In this document: positions 8,939-17,828 of the stretch, one piece after another
Layout of the letters: every line of letters starts with the position of its first letter
How positions within the stretch are numbered: the first letter of the stretch is position 1
Origin: Streptomyces pseudovenezuelae
Lineage (GTDB): Bacteria > Actinomycetota > Actinomycetes > Streptomycetales > Streptomycetaceae
NCBI RefSeq assembly: GCF_029892565.1
Contig: NZ_JARXVH010000007.1
Location: forward strand, 526,602 to 590,601
Direction: 5' to 3'
DNA: 64,000 nt
Translations under genes and position numbers: made by a program
The notes under the pieces: model-generated
The model's database searches: none
Seen by the model: only the letters and a program-made list of their open reading frames with translations
Told to the model about the DNA's origin: nothing

Positions 8939-9256
8939 TCACGAAGCCTGCGGTGCCTGTCCCTGCGCCCCCTGCGCCGGCGCCGAGTCGTCCTCCACGT
9001 CCTCCTGGCTGCGGTTCGCGTCCAGGTTGGCCTTCATCCGGTCCACCCGCTGGACGACCTGGACGGAGGCGCGGTCGCGCTCCTTGCGCAGCACCACGAA
9101 GCTGATCGGGGCGGAGATCAGCAGGGCGAGCAGGACGACCCACATGCCGTTGGACTCGCCGAGGCCGCGCGGGAAGACGCCGGAGTAGACGAGGCCCCAG
9201 ACGACCACGAGGCAGCCCGCGAAGACTCCGAGGCGCATCAGCGTGTAGCGGAACAT
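8939..9256 (-). CDS. DUF4229 membrane protein
   Basis: A 105-residue protein with two hydrophobic segments, about residues 6-28 (LGVFAGCLVVVWGLVYSGVF) and 38-56 (MWVVLLALLISAPISFVVL). A charged cytoplasmic tail rich in Asp, Gln and Ala follows. This matches the actinobacterial DUF4229 family of unknown function, which usually sits next to mqnE as it does here. A link to menaquinone synthesis or membrane placement is therefore only contextual. Confidence 0.8.
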   Translation of the reverse strand: MFRYTLMRLGVFAGCLVVVWGLVYSGVFPRGLGESNGMWVVLLALLISAPISFVVLRKERDRASVQVVQRVDRMKANLDANRSQEDVEDDSAPAQGAQGQAPQAS

Positions 9257-9355
9257 CTCAATCCACTCTTCCGATTCGAACTGTCCGAACGTCCCAAAGG
9301 GGCACCATTCAGTGAAGCACGCCCCACCGGCGATCTTGCAGGGGGTGGGCCCGGT

Positions 9356-10519
9356 TCAGACCCGCATCGGCTGCGGCGACTCGCGACGTGCCGGGTCCGG
9401 ACCGTCGTACTCGCGGATGATCTCGTAGCGCGTGTTCCGCTCCACCGGACGGAAGCCCGCGTCGCGGATCAGGTCCAGCAGGTCCTCGCGGGTCAGCTTG
9501 TTCGGCGTGCCGTAGTTGTCGGCGTCGTGCGTGATCTTGTACTCGACGACCGAGCCGTCCATGTCGTCCGCGCCGTGCTGGAGGGCGAGTTGGGCGGTCT
9601 GGACGCCGTGCATGACCCAGAAGACCTTGACGTGCGGGACGTTGTCGAAGAGGAGCCGGGAGACCGCGAAGGTCTTCAGGGCTTCCGCACCGGTGGCCAT
9701 CTGGGTGCGGGCCTGAAGGCGGTTGCGTACCTTCCCGTCCTTCACGTCCACGAAGTCGTGCTGGTAGCGCAGCGGGATGAAGACCTGGAAACCGCCGGTC
9801 TCGTCCTGGAGTTCACGCAGCCGCAGGACGTGGTCGACCCGGTGGCGCGGCTCCTCGATGTGGCCGTAGAGCATGGTGCACGGGGTCTTGAGCCCCTTCT
9901 CGTGCGCCAGGCGGTGGATCCGCGACCAGTCCTCCCAGTGCGTCCGGTGGTCCACGATGTGCTGGCGGACCTCCCAGTCGAAGATCTCGGCGCCACCGCC
10001 GGTCAGCGACTCCAGGCCCGCGTCGATCAGCTCGTCGAGGATCTCGGAGGCCGAAAGACCGCTGATCGTCTCGAAGTGGTGGATCTCGGTCGCCGTGAAC
10101 GCCTTGAGCGACACGTCCGGCAGCGCGGCCTTCAACTCCCGCAGGGAGCGCGGGTAGTAGCGCCACGGCAGGTTCGGGTGCAGGCCGTTGACGATGTGCA
10201 GCTCGGTGAGGTTCTCGCCCTCCATCGACTTGGCGAGCTTCACCGCCTCCTCGATGCGCATCGTGTACGCGTCCTTCTCGCCCGGCTTGCGCTGGAAGGA
10301 GCAGTAGGCGCAGGACGCCGTGCACACGTTGGTCATGTTGAGGTGGCGGTTGACGTTGAAGTGGACGACGTCGCCGTTCTTCCGCGTCCGCACCTCGTGC
10401 GCGAGGCCGCCGAGCCATGCCAGGTCGTCCGACTCGTACAGCGCGATGCCGTCCTCGCGGGACAGCCGCTCGCCGGAGCGGACCTTCTCCTCCAGCTCGC
10501 GCTTGAGCCCGACGTCCAT
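9356..10519 (-). CDS. mqnE: aminodeoxyfutalosine synthase (radical SAM)
   Basis: A 387-residue radical SAM enzyme. The 4Fe-4S cysteines are C66, C70 and C73 in CTASCAYCSF, and the C-terminal region has GGAEIFDWEVRQHI and YKITHDADNYGTPNKL, typical of MqnE. It joins carboxyvinyl-oxybenzoate to SAM-derived adenosyl radical to make aminofutalosine in the futalosine route to menaquinone. The ATG at 10519 has AAAGG seven bases upstream. An Lrp regulator and UbiX-, MqnP- and UbiD-like genes lie upstream on the same strand. Confidence 0.95.
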   Translation of the reverse strand: MDVGLKRELEEKVRSGERLSREDGIALYESDDLAWLGGLAHEVRTRKNGDVVHFNVNRHLNMTNVCTASCAYCSFQRKPGEKDAYTMRIEEAVKLAKSMEGENLTELHIVNGLHPNLPWRYYPRSLRELKAALPDVSLKAFTATEIHHFETISGLSASEILDELIDAGLESLTGGGAEIFDWEVRQHIVDHRTHWEDWSRIHRLAHEKGLKTPCTMLYGHIEEPRHRVDHVLRLRELQDETGGFQVFIPLRYQHDFVDVKDGKVRNRLQARTQMATGAEALKTFAVSRLLFDNVPHVKVFWVMHGVQTAQLALQHGADDMDGSVVEYKITHDADNYGTPNKLTREDLLDLIRDAGFRPVERNTRYEIIREYDGPDPARRESPQPMRV

Positions 10520-10566
10520 ACCCACACCTTTCTCAGAATCCCGAACCAACCGTACGCCCACGCCGC

Positions 10567-11022
10567 TCACTCCTCTTCGGGCAGCTCTCCGACCCGGTTC
10601 TCCCACTTGGTGGAGAGCACGATGGTGGTACGGGTGCGGGAGACGCCCTTGGTCCCGCTGAGCCGCCGGATGGTCTTCTCCAGGCCGTCCACGTTGGTGG
10701 AGCGCACCTTGAGCATGAACGAGTCGTCGCCCGCGATGAACCAGCAGTCCTCGATCTCGGAGAGGTCCTTCAGCCGCATGGCCACGTCCTCGTGGTCGGC
10801 GGCGTCGGACAGCGAGATGCCGATCAGCGCGATGACGCCGAGGCCGAGCGAGGCGGAGTCGACGGTGGCGCGGTAGCCGGTGATGACACCGGCCGCCTCC
10901 AGCCGGTTGATGCGGTCGGTGACGCTGGGTCCCGACAGTCCGACGAGGCGCCCCAGCTCCGCGTAGGAGGCCCGGCCGTTCTCCCTCAGGGCCTGGATGA
11001 GCTGCCTGTCCACCGCGTCCAT
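10567..11022 (-). CDS. Lrp/AsnC family transcriptional regulator
   Basis: A 151-residue protein with an N-terminal helix-turn-helix (ALRENGRASYAELGRLVGLS, then GPSVTDRINRLEAAGVI) and a C-terminal ligand-binding AsnC domain (about residues 65-145). It is embedded between mqnE and the UbiX-like gene in the menaquinone locus and conserved there by context. It may sense an aromatic amino acid or a quinone precursor, but nothing in the sequence identifies the ligand. Confidence 0.9.
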   Translation of the reverse strand: MDAVDRQLIQALRENGRASYAELGRLVGLSGPSVTDRINRLEAAGVITGYRATVDSASLGLGVIALIGISLSDAADHEDVAMRLKDLSEIEDCWFIAGDDSFMLKVRSTNVDGLEKTIRRLSGTKGVSRTRTTIVLSTKWENRVGELPEEE

Positions 11023-11103
11023 GCGATCGAAGCCTTCCGCTGAGAAGTTCCTGAAGTGATGAGGGGTACTGCCTGACGAGAGGTACTGCGTGCCGCGGGT
11101 GGC

Positions 11104-11787
11104 TCAGTCGGTACGGCCCCCGCCGCCCAGCTCGCCTTCCCAGCGGCGGTACAACCGGTGTTCGACGCCCGCCGCGTCGAGCACCCGTCCGGCGACGAAG
11201 TCCACCAGGTCCTGGATGTGGGTGGCGCCCGCGTAGAAGGCGGGCGAGGTGGGGACCACGACGGCGCCCAGGTCGTCCAGGGTCACCAGATGACGCAGGG
11301 TCTGTCCGCCCAGAGGAGTCTCCCGTACGGCGACGACGAGCGGCCGGCGCTCCTTCAGCGTGACGCTCGCCGCCCGCTGGAGCAGGTCCTTGGACAGCCC
11401 GAGCGCGACGCCGGCGACGCACGCGGTGGAGGCGGGCACGATCAGCATTCCCTTGACCGGGTACGACCCCGACGAGGGCCCGGCGGCGAGGTCCCCGGCG
11501 GGCCAGTACCGCACCCGCTCCAGGTCGGCGTCGAAGGCACCCGGCTTCCCGTCGGCCCCCCGCGTCAGCCATTCCCGCAGGTCGTCCCGCCAGTGCGCGT
11601 CCCGGAAGGCGATCCCGGTCTCGTCCAGGAGCGTGAGCCGCGAGGCCCGGCTGACCACCAGGTCGACGCTCTCGCCGGCCGCCAGGAGTGCCCGCAGCAC
11701 GGACGCGGCATACGGGGTGCCGGAGGCGCCGGACACCCCTACGATCCAAGGCGTACGCGGCGCTTCTCCTGGCTTGACTGGGTTCAC
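11104..11787 (-). CDS. UbiX-family flavin prenyltransferase of menaquinone locus
   Basis: About 227 residues. The flavin/dimethylallyl-phosphate fold starts at VGVSGASGTPYAASVLRAL, and the C-terminal half has SKDLLQRAASVTLKERRPLV and AFYAGATHIQDLVDFVAGR, all typical of UbiX/Pad1. UbiX prenylates FMN to give the cofactor used by UbiD decarboxylases. A UbiD-like gene is in the same locus, so it probably supports the late decarboxylation in futalosine-derived menaquinone synthesis (the MqnM role). The start is uncertain: GTG 11787 is used, and an in-frame TTG lies at 11829. Confidence 0.88.
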   Translation of the reverse strand: MNPVKPGEAPRTPWIVGVSGASGTPYAASVLRALLAAGESVDLVVSRASRLTLLDETGIAFRDAHWRDDLREWLTRGADGKPGAFDADLERVRYWPAGDLAAGPSSGSYPVKGMLIVPASTACVAGVALGLSKDLLQRAASVTLKERRPLVVAVRETPLGGQTLRHLVTLDDLGAVVVPTSPAFYAGATHIQDLVDFVAGRVLDAAGVEHRLYRRWEGELGGGGRTD

Positions 11788-11879
11788 GCCCCCGAGCCTA
11801 TCCGGCACCGCGGGCCGGGAACCGGCCAAGGGGGTCCGACCGTTCTTCCAGGGGGAACGGGTGGGCAGTGGGGGGTGTC

Positions 11880-12494
11880 ATGGGTACCGAGCTGAACGGG
11901 TCGCGCGGCTGGTCACGCGGCGACCGTGCGAAGACCGCGGCCAAGGTGATGGTGGGCTGGGTCGCGCTGCTGTGGCTGCTCGAAGTGATCGACGCGGCGA
12001 GCGGCCACGCACTGGACGGCCTGGGCATCACGCCACGGACGCCCTCCGAGTTGATCGACGTCGTCCCGGCGGCATTCATCCACTTCGGCTTCGCCCATGT
12101 GGCCGCGAACACCGTGCCACTCCTCGTCATGGGCTTCCTCACGGCCCTGGGCGGCCTGCGCCGGTTCGCCGCGATATGCGCGGTGATCATCGTGGCCGAC
12201 GGCCTCGGTGTCTGGCTCATGGCCCCGGCCCACACCAACACCGCGGGCGTCTCCGGCCTGATCTTCGGCCTCTTCGGCTTCCTGCTGGTCACCGGCTTCG
12301 TGGAGCGCAAGGCGCTGGGCGTCCTGGTCGGCCTCGTCGTCGGCGCGGTCTGGGGCACGTCGATCCTGATAGGCCTCGCCCCGACCCAGTCGGGGGTCAG
12401 CTGGCAGGCGCACCTGATCGGCCTGGTCTCAGGCGTGGCGACGGCGTTCTGGCTCGGCCGCCGCACCCCGGCCGCTCCCGCGCTTATACGGTGA
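11880..12494 (+). CDS. rhomboid family intramembrane serine protease
   Basis: A 204-residue membrane protein with about six hydrophobic segments. The catalytic serine motif is intact as GVSGLIFG, the histidine is in SWQAHLIGLVSG, and the HFGFAHVAANTVPL loop is the usual rhomboid His/Asn region. It cleaves transmembrane proteins within the membrane; its substrate is unknown. It lies on the opposite strand inside the menaquinone locus and its stop overlaps the mqnP stop by 11 bases. ATG 11880 is preferred over GTG 11868, each with a G-rich upstream stretch. Confidence 0.88.
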   Translation: MGTELNGSRGWSRGDRAKTAAKVMVGWVALLWLLEVIDAASGHALDGLGITPRTPSELIDVVPAAFIHFGFAHVAANTVPLLVMGFLTALGGLRRFAAICAVIIVADGLGVWLMAPAHTNTAGVSGLIFGLFGFLLVTGFVERKALGVLVGLVVGAVWGTSILIGLAPTQSGVSWQAHLIGLVSGVATAFWLGRRTPAAPALIR

Positions 12495-13386
12495 GCCCGC
12501 GCACCAGCAGATCAAGCAGCGCGCACACGAACAGGGCGATCCCGATGAAGCCGTTGACGCTGAAGAACGCCCTGTTCAGGCGGGACAGGTCGTGCGGGCG
12601 CACGATCGAGTGCTCGTAGACGAAGGCGCCGGCGACGATCATCAGGCCGAGCCAGAAGAACGTACCGGCGTCGGTGGCGACGGCGTACCAGATGAGGAGG
12701 CCGGTCGTGAGGGCGTGGCAGACACGCGCACCGTGGATCGCGGCCGGGATGCCGAAGCGGGCCGGGACCGACATGACGCCGATCTCGCGGTCGGTGTCGA
12801 CGTCCTGGCAGGCGTAGATCAGGTCGAAGCCGCCGATCCAGATGCCGACGGCGAGCCCCAGGATCACCGCGTCCCAGGACCACTCACCGGTGATCGCGAG
12901 CCAGCCGCCGATCGGGCCCATGGCCTGGGCGAGACCGAGGATGGCCTGCGGGAAGTTCGTGAACCGCTTGCCGTAGGGGTAGATCACCATCGGCACGACC
13001 GCGATGGGGGCGAGGGCCAGGCAGAGCGGATTGAGCAGGGCGGCCGAGCCGAGGAAGACCACGACCGCGACCAACGCGCCCGTCCAGGCGTGCTTCACCG
13101 ACATCGCACCGGTCACCAACTCGCGGTGCGCCGTACGCGGGTTCCGGGCGTCGATCTCCCGGTCGATGATCCGGTTCACCGCCATCGCGAACGTACGCAG
13201 ACCCACCATGCAGATGGTCACCAGCAGCAGCCGGCCCCAGTGGATGTTCCCGTCCATCCGGAACATCGCGGTGAGCGCGGCGATATAGGCGAAGGGCAGG
13301 GCGAAGACCGAGTGCTCGATCATCACCAGCCGCAGAAAGGCTTTCGTGCGTCCTGGCTGCGGGATCGCGGCGGAGGCGCTGCTCAC
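12484..13386 (-). CDS. mqnP: menaquinone prenyltransferase, UbiA family
   Basis: A 300-residue polytopic prenyltransferase. The two Asp-rich motifs are NRIIDREIDARNPRT (about residues 74-88) and CQDVDTDREIGVMS. It attaches the polyprenyl tail to the futalosine-derived naphthoate ring in the membrane. The GTG at 13386 overlaps the stop of the UbiD-like gene (GTGA), so the two are coupled. The gene ends in TAA and overlaps the convergent rhomboid gene. Confidence 0.9.
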   Translation of the reverse strand: MSSASAAIPQPGRTKAFLRLVMIEHSVFALPFAYIAALTAMFRMDGNIHWGRLLLVTICMVGLRTFAMAVNRIIDREIDARNPRTAHRELVTGAMSVKHAWTGALVAVVVFLGSAALLNPLCLALAPIAVVPMVIYPYGKRFTNFPQAILGLAQAMGPIGGWLAITGEWSWDAVILGLAVGIWIGGFDLIYACQDVDTDREIGVMSVPARFGIPAAIHGARVCHALTTGLLIWYAVATDAGTFFWLGLMIVAGAFVYEHSIVRPHDLSRLNRAFFSVNGFIGIALFVCALLDLLVRGLTV

Positions 13387-14840
13387 AGGCCGTACTCCTT
13401 CCACCGGCGGTCGACCGTCGCCGCCGTCTCGGGGTCGGACACCACCATGTCGGGCCAACCGCCGTCGCGCGTGTAGCCCTCCTCGGGCCACTTCCTGGTG
13501 GCGTCGATTCCTGCCTTGCCGCCCCAGAACTGTTGGTAGGAGGCGTGGTCGAGGTGGTCGACGGGGCCTTCGACGACCGTGAGGTCGCGGGCGTAGTCCG
13601 TGTTGCCGAGGGCCCGCCAGGCGACCTCGTGGAGGTCGTGGACGTCGCAGTCGGAGTCGACGACCACGATCAGCTTCGTCAGGGACATCATGTGGGCCCC
13701 CCAGACAGCGTGCATCACCTTTTGGGCGTGCTTGGGGTATTTCTTGTCGATCGAGACGATCGCGCAGTTGTGGAAACCGCCCGCTTCCGGCAGGTGGTAG
13801 TCCACGATGTCCGGCACGATGATCTTGAGGAGGGGGAGGAAGAACCGCTCCGTGGCGCGGCCCAGCGGTCCGTCCTCCGTCGGGGGGCGGCCTACGACGA
13901 TCGACTGAAGCAGCGGTCGCTTCCGCATCGTCACGCAGTCGATCGTCAGCGCGGGGAAGGGCTCCTGCGGGGTGTAGAACCCGGTGTGGTCGCCGAACGG
14001 CCCCTCCGGCAGCATCTCCCCCGGCTCCAGCCAGCCCTCGATCACGACCTCCGCCTGCGCCGGCACCTGGAGCGGCACCGTCTTGCAGTCGACCATCTCG
14101 ATCCGCTTGCCCGCGATGAACCCGGCGAAGAGGTACTCGTCGATGTCACCGGGGAGCGGGGCCGTGGAGGCGTACGTCACGGCCGGCGGGCAGCCGAAGG
14201 CGATCGCGACCGGCAGCCGTTCGCCGCGCCGCGCCGCCACCTGGTAGTGGTTGCGGCTGTCCTTGTGGATCTGCCAGTGCATGCCGATGGTGCGCTTGTC
14301 GTGGCGCTGAAGGCGGTAGAGGCCGAGGTTGCGGATCCCGGACTCGGGGTCCTTGGTGTGGGTGAGTCCGAGGTTGAAGAAGGAGCCGCCGTCCTGCGGC
14401 CAGGTGAAGAGGGCGGGGAGCCGGTCGAGGTCCACGTCGTCCCCGGTCAGGACGACCTCCTGCACCGGCGCGTGGTCGCCCTTCACCTTCTTCGGCGGTA
14501 CGTGCGTCATCGCGCCGAGCTTCCCGAAGGCCTCGCGCACCCCGATGAACCCCTGCGGCAGTTCGGGCCGCAGCAGTCCGCCGATCTTGGCGCTGATCTC
14601 CCCGTACGACTTCAGCCCCAGGGCCTTCAGCAGTCGCCGGTCGGTGCCGAACACGTTCATCGCGAGGGGCAGGTCGGAGCCCTTCACGTTCTCGAAGAGC
14701 AGGGCGGGGCCGCCCGCCTTCTGCACCCGGTCGACGATCTCCCCGATCTCCAGATACGGGTCGACCTCGGCCTTGACGCGCTTGAGGTCGCCCTCGCGTT
14801 CCAGTGCCCTGAGCAGGGAGCGAAGATCGTCGTAAGCCAT
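13383..14840 (-). CDS. UbiD-family decarboxylase of menaquinone locus
   Basis: A 485-residue UbiD-like protein: N-terminal MAYDDLRSLLRALEREGDL, a central prenylated-FMN/Mn binding region (IGMHWQIHKDSRNHYQ), and a C-terminal catalytic part with GPFGDHTGFYTP. It carries the usual length of the family. It probably removes the ring carboxylate late in the futalosine pathway (the MqnL role), using prenyl-FMN from the UbiX-like neighbour. It is first in a leftward run: UbiD-like, mqnP, UbiX-like, Lrp, mqnE and DUF4229. Confidence 0.92.
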   Translation of the reverse strand: MAYDDLRSLLRALEREGDLKRVKAEVDPYLEIGEIVDRVQKAGGPALLFENVKGSDLPLAMNVFGTDRRLLKALGLKSYGEISAKIGGLLRPELPQGFIGVREAFGKLGAMTHVPPKKVKGDHAPVQEVVLTGDDVDLDRLPALFTWPQDGGSFFNLGLTHTKDPESGIRNLGLYRLQRHDKRTIGMHWQIHKDSRNHYQVAARRGERLPVAIAFGCPPAVTYASTAPLPGDIDEYLFAGFIAGKRIEMVDCKTVPLQVPAQAEVVIEGWLEPGEMLPEGPFGDHTGFYTPQEPFPALTIDCVTMRKRPLLQSIVVGRPPTEDGPLGRATERFFLPLLKIIVPDIVDYHLPEAGGFHNCAIVSIDKKYPKHAQKVMHAVWGAHMMSLTKLIVVVDSDCDVHDLHEVAWRALGNTDYARDLTVVEGPVDHLDHASYQQFWGGKAGIDATRKWPEEGYTRDGGWPDMVVSDPETAATVDRRWKEYGL

Positions 14841-14915
14841 GCGTCCCAGTATCGGCCACCCGCTACCCTGACCCCGTCACCGGGGCCGCCCCACCCGTAG
14901 GGAGAACGCACGATC

Positions 14916-15218
14916 ATGCTCAGGTATCTGCCCTTCCTGCTGGTCCTGGCGCTGTGGATCTACGCCTTCATCGACTGCCTCAACACGCCCGAGGAGCAGG
15001 TGCGCAAGCCGCTGCCGAAGGTCGCCTGGGTGATCGTCATCCTGCTCTTCGGCGAGGTCCTGGTCGGCCCGATCGCCTGGCTGGTGGCCGGCAAGAAGCG
15101 CACCGCGCCCGGCGCGGGCCCCGCACAGGGCCGCTGGGTCGCGCCGGACGACAACCCGGAGTTCCTGAAGTCGCTCGACGAGGACGACCACAAGAAGGAC
15201 GACCGCACGCAGGACTGA
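14916..15218 (+). CDS. PLDc_N-type small membrane protein
   Basis: A 100-residue protein with two transmembrane segments. The pattern RYLPFLLVLALWIYAFIDCL, LPKVAWVIVILLFGEVLVGP and AWLVAGKK fits the phospholipase-D/cardiolipin-synthase N-terminal (PLDc_N) domain occurring alone. The C-terminal tail is acidic. The function of the stand-alone domain is unknown. The ATG has GGGAGAA upstream. It is divergent from the UbiD-like gene. Confidence 0.8.
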   Translation: MLRYLPFLLVLALWIYAFIDCLNTPEEQVRKPLPKVAWVIVILLFGEVLVGPIAWLVAGKKRTAPGAGPAQGRWVAPDDNPEFLKSLDEDDHKKDDRTQD

Positions 15219-15334
15219 CCGGCGACGGGCACCGGCCCGACGAGGGCGACCTACAGGTTGTACGCCGCCGAGCCCCTCGAAGCGGACAATGCGCCCCTGT
15301 GCCGGGAACGGTCGGAACCGGACACTTACCTCGC

Positions 15335-16753
15335 ATGACGACTGCACCCGCCGACTCCACCGGCACCCTCGCCCCCGAATACGGTGACAAGGTCATCGCC
15401 GTCGAGACGGCGGGCTCCGAACCGATCCCCGACGCCGAACGCCACGGCAGCCCGCTCCAGTTGCTGTGGACCTGGGCGTCTCCGAACATCGAGTTCGCGA
15501 CGGTCTACATCGGCGTGATCGCGGTCCTCTTCTTCGGGCTGAGCTTCTGGCAGGCCACCGGCGCCATCGTCCTCGGCACCGCGTTCGGCGCGATCACGCA
15601 GGGTTTCCTCTCCCTGGACGGGCCCCGGTTCGGCGTGCCGCAGATGGTGATCGGCCGGTTCTCCTTCGGCTTCCGCGGCAACATCCTGCCGTCCGCGGCC
15701 AACGGCCTGGTCGCGGGCGTGGGCTGGTTCGCGGTGAACAGCGTGAGCGCGGCCTTCGCGCTCAACACCCTCACCGGACTGCGCCCGTTGCCCTCGCTGC
15801 TCCTCGTGGTCGTCGCCGAGATCCTGATCGGCTTCATCGGCCACAACTTCGTGCACACCTTCGAGAAGTACGCCTTCCCCGCCCTCGCGCTGATCTTCCT
15901 TCTCGCCGGCGTGTGGACCTTCAAGGACGCGGACCTCACCGGAGGCGGCACGGGCGGCGGCATCGGCGGCTTCCTGCTCGCGTTCAGCGCGGCCTGGGGC
16001 TACGCGGCCGGCTGGAACCCGTACGCCTCGGACTACTCCCGCTACCTGCCGCGCACGGCGAACAAGCTGAGGACCGTCCTCTACCCGGCCGTCGGCCTCT
16101 TCGTCTCCGTCACCCTCGTCGCGGTCATCGGCGCGGCCTCGGCGACCCTCGTCGCGCCCGAGGACGCCACCCCGACGGCCGCCTTCACCGGTCATCTCCC
16201 GGGCTGGCTCGGCGACTTGGTGCTGATCGCCATCATCCTCGGCGCGGTCTCGGCCAACGCCCTCAACGTCTACTCCGGCGCGATCTCCATCACCGCGCTG
16301 GGCCTCGACCTCCCGCCGTGGCTGAGCCGCAGCGTCCTGGTCGTGGTCTCGGGCATCGCCGGTACGGCGGCGGCGTGGGCGTCGCTGTCCGACGCGGGCG
16401 CGGCCTACGAGGCGTTCCTGCTGGTCATCGCGTACTGGGTGGCACCCTGGCTGGGCGTGGTCCTGGTCGAGCGCCGGCTCCGCTCCGGCACCCCGGACGC
16501 CGAACTGGCCCCCCGCCTGACCGACCGCTCCTTCACCAACTGGCCGGGGCTGGCAGCCCTGTTGACCGGCGTCGCCGTGTCCGTCCCGCTCTTCTCCAAC
16601 CAGGAGGACTACGTCGGCTACGTACCGAAGCACTGGCCGTCCTTCGGTGACATCACGCCGGTCGTCGGCTTCGTGCTGAGCGCGGCGGTGTACGCGGGGC
16701 TGTGCGCGGTGCGACGACCCAAGTCTCAGCCGGCGTCGAGCAGTTCGGCCTGA
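15335..16753 (+). CDS. NCS1 family purine/cytosine permease
   Basis: A 472-residue transporter with about twelve hydrophobic segments. The N-terminus HGSPLQLLWTWASPNIEFAT, the following SFGFRGNILP and AGWNPYASDYSRYLPR are hallmarks of the cytosine/purine/allantoin (NCS1) family. It imports nucleobases with a cation. No close Shine-Dalgarno is seen before the ATG at 15335. A cytosine deaminase gene lies 5.3 kb away under a PucR-type regulator, which makes cytosine a plausible substrate, though the genes are not in one operon. Confidence 0.9.
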   Translation: MTTAPADSTGTLAPEYGDKVIAVETAGSEPIPDAERHGSPLQLLWTWASPNIEFATVYIGVIAVLFFGLSFWQATGAIVLGTAFGAITQGFLSLDGPRFGVPQMVIGRFSFGFRGNILPSAANGLVAGVGWFAVNSVSAAFALNTLTGLRPLPSLLLVVVAEILIGFIGHNFVHTFEKYAFPALALIFLLAGVWTFKDADLTGGGTGGGIGGFLLAFSAAWGYAAGWNPYASDYSRYLPRTANKLRTVLYPAVGLFVSVTLVAVIGAASATLVAPEDATPTAAFTGHLPGWLGDLVLIAIILGAVSANALNVYSGAISITALGLDLPPWLSRSVLVVVSGIAGTAAAWASLSDAGAAYEAFLLVIAYWVAPWLGVVLVERRLRSGTPDAELAPRLTDRSFTNWPGLAALLTGVAVSVPLFSNQEDYVGYVPKHWPSFGDITPVVGFVLSAAVYAGLCAVRRPKSQPASSSSA

Positions 16754-17316
16754 TCGGCGTACTCGACCTTGATGTACCGGGCGTTCTCTGCCCCGTACGC
16801 CTTTTTCATGATCGGCTCGGCCTTGTCGGGGTCGTCGACCCCGACCCGGACGAACCCCCTTTCGTCCACGCCGACTTCGCGCATCCGGAAGCTGCCGTCC
16901 CAACGGCTCATGTCGTCGCCGATGCGGTCGGAGAGCTTGTTCAGCGTCTTCCGGCTGATGTCGGTGTCGTGCAGCCGGAGGGTCACGCCCTTCACGGCCG
17001 CGTCGCAGACGGCGGCGTCGAAGGCGTCGGAAGGGATGCGCCAGATGTCGGCGGCGGAGTCGTCCTCGTCCACCGAGAGGCCGGTGTAGACGGCGGCGTA
17101 GCGCTTCTGCGCGAGGTTGTCGACGTGGACGACGACCCGCATCAGCGGCGTGCCGTCGTCGCGGTCGGGAAGGCTGCCGACGGGTTGGTGACCCACGCAC
17201 ACGGTGGGGCCGCTGATCTCCGGCGCCGTCGAGACCCTCACCCCCTCGCCGCCGCACGCCTGGACCGCGCCCAGCGCCAGCACCACGGCCACGCCCGCCG
17301 ACACGCGATTCCTCAT
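16726..17316 (-). CDS. putative lipoprotein, unknown function
   Basis: A 196-residue protein with a lipoprotein signal (MRNRVSAGVAVVLALGAVQAC, Cys21 at the lipobox). I do not recognise a domain. The mature part is hydrophilic, with VVVHVDNLAQKRYAAVYTGL and SRKTLNKLSDRIGDDMSRW. The ATG at 17316 is preceded by a GGAGGGG stretch. Its last 28 bases overlap the 3' end of the convergent NCS1 permease gene, so the transcripts are antisense there. Confidence 0.7.
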   Translation of the reverse strand: MRNRVSAGVAVVLALGAVQACGGEGVRVSTAPEISGPTVCVGHQPVGSLPDRDDGTPLMRVVVHVDNLAQKRYAAVYTGLSVDEDDSAADIWRIPSDAFDAAVCDAAVKGVTLRLHDTDISRKTLNKLSDRIGDDMSRWDGSFRMREVGVDERGFVRVGVDDPDKAEPIMKKAYGAENARYIKVEYADQAELLDAG

Positions 17317-17371
17317 GCCCTGCCCCCCTCCGTCCGACTCGTCACTGTGACGCCGGACCGGGGCGGGACGT

Positions 17372-17707
17372 TCAGCCCCGTCGCATGTCGTCGCGCAGGA
17401 CCAGCGCGAGCAGCCCAGGGAAGCGGGCCTCGAACTCGGCGCGGCGCAGCCGGTTGACCCGCCGGGGGCCTTCGTCCCGCTGCTCCACCAGGCCGGCCGC
17501 GCGCAGGACGGCGAAGTGGTGGCTGAGGGCCGCCTTGCCGACGGGCACGTCGAAGGTGCCGCAGCTGCGCGACCAGTCGGCGGAACCGGCCAACTCCCGT
17601 ACCAGCTGCGCCCGTACGGGGTCGGCGAGCGCGGCCAGGGCCGTGAGGACGGGGACGCCGTCGGGATGGGTGTGTTCGGGGGCGGCCCGATGACTGGTGC
17701 CGGCCAT
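17372..17707 (-). CDS. ArsR family transcriptional regulator
   Basis: A 111-residue winged-helix protein: LTALAALADPVRAQLVREL, then GKAALSHHFAVLRAAGLVEQ (recognition helix) and the wing RDEGPRRVNRL. No obvious metal-binding cysteine pair is seen apart from Cys in SRSCGTFDVP, so a non-metal or thiol-based signal is possible. It is divergent from a quinone oxidoreductase gene; the 121-base gap holds four copies of an 8-mer that is probably its operator. Confidence 0.88.
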   Translation of the reverse strand: MAGTSHRAAPEHTHPDGVPVLTALAALADPVRAQLVRELAGSADWSRSCGTFDVPVGKAALSHHFAVLRAAGLVEQRDEGPRRVNRLRRAEFEARFPGLLALVLRDDMRRG

Positions 17708-17746
17708 GGCGTCCGTGTCCTTCCCTGTCCGTCCACTCCGCTTGCC

Positions 17747-17808
17747 GAGTGTTCGACGAAAACCATACAGTGGCGAGTGTTCGCTTTTCATGGAACACTC
17801 GAACACTC
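17747..17808. promoter_or_regulatory. four-copy operator for the ArsR regulator
   Basis: The octamer GAGTGTTC occurs at 17747-17754 and 17775-17782 and its complement GAACACTC at 17793-17800 and 17801-17808. The second and third copies form an inverted repeat with a ten-base spacer; the last two are direct tandem copies. All lie between the divergent starts at 17707 and 17829. The copies are seen directly; binding by the ArsR protein is inferred from position. Confidence 0.6.
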
Positions 17809-17828
17809 TTCGACGGGACAGGTGCGGC

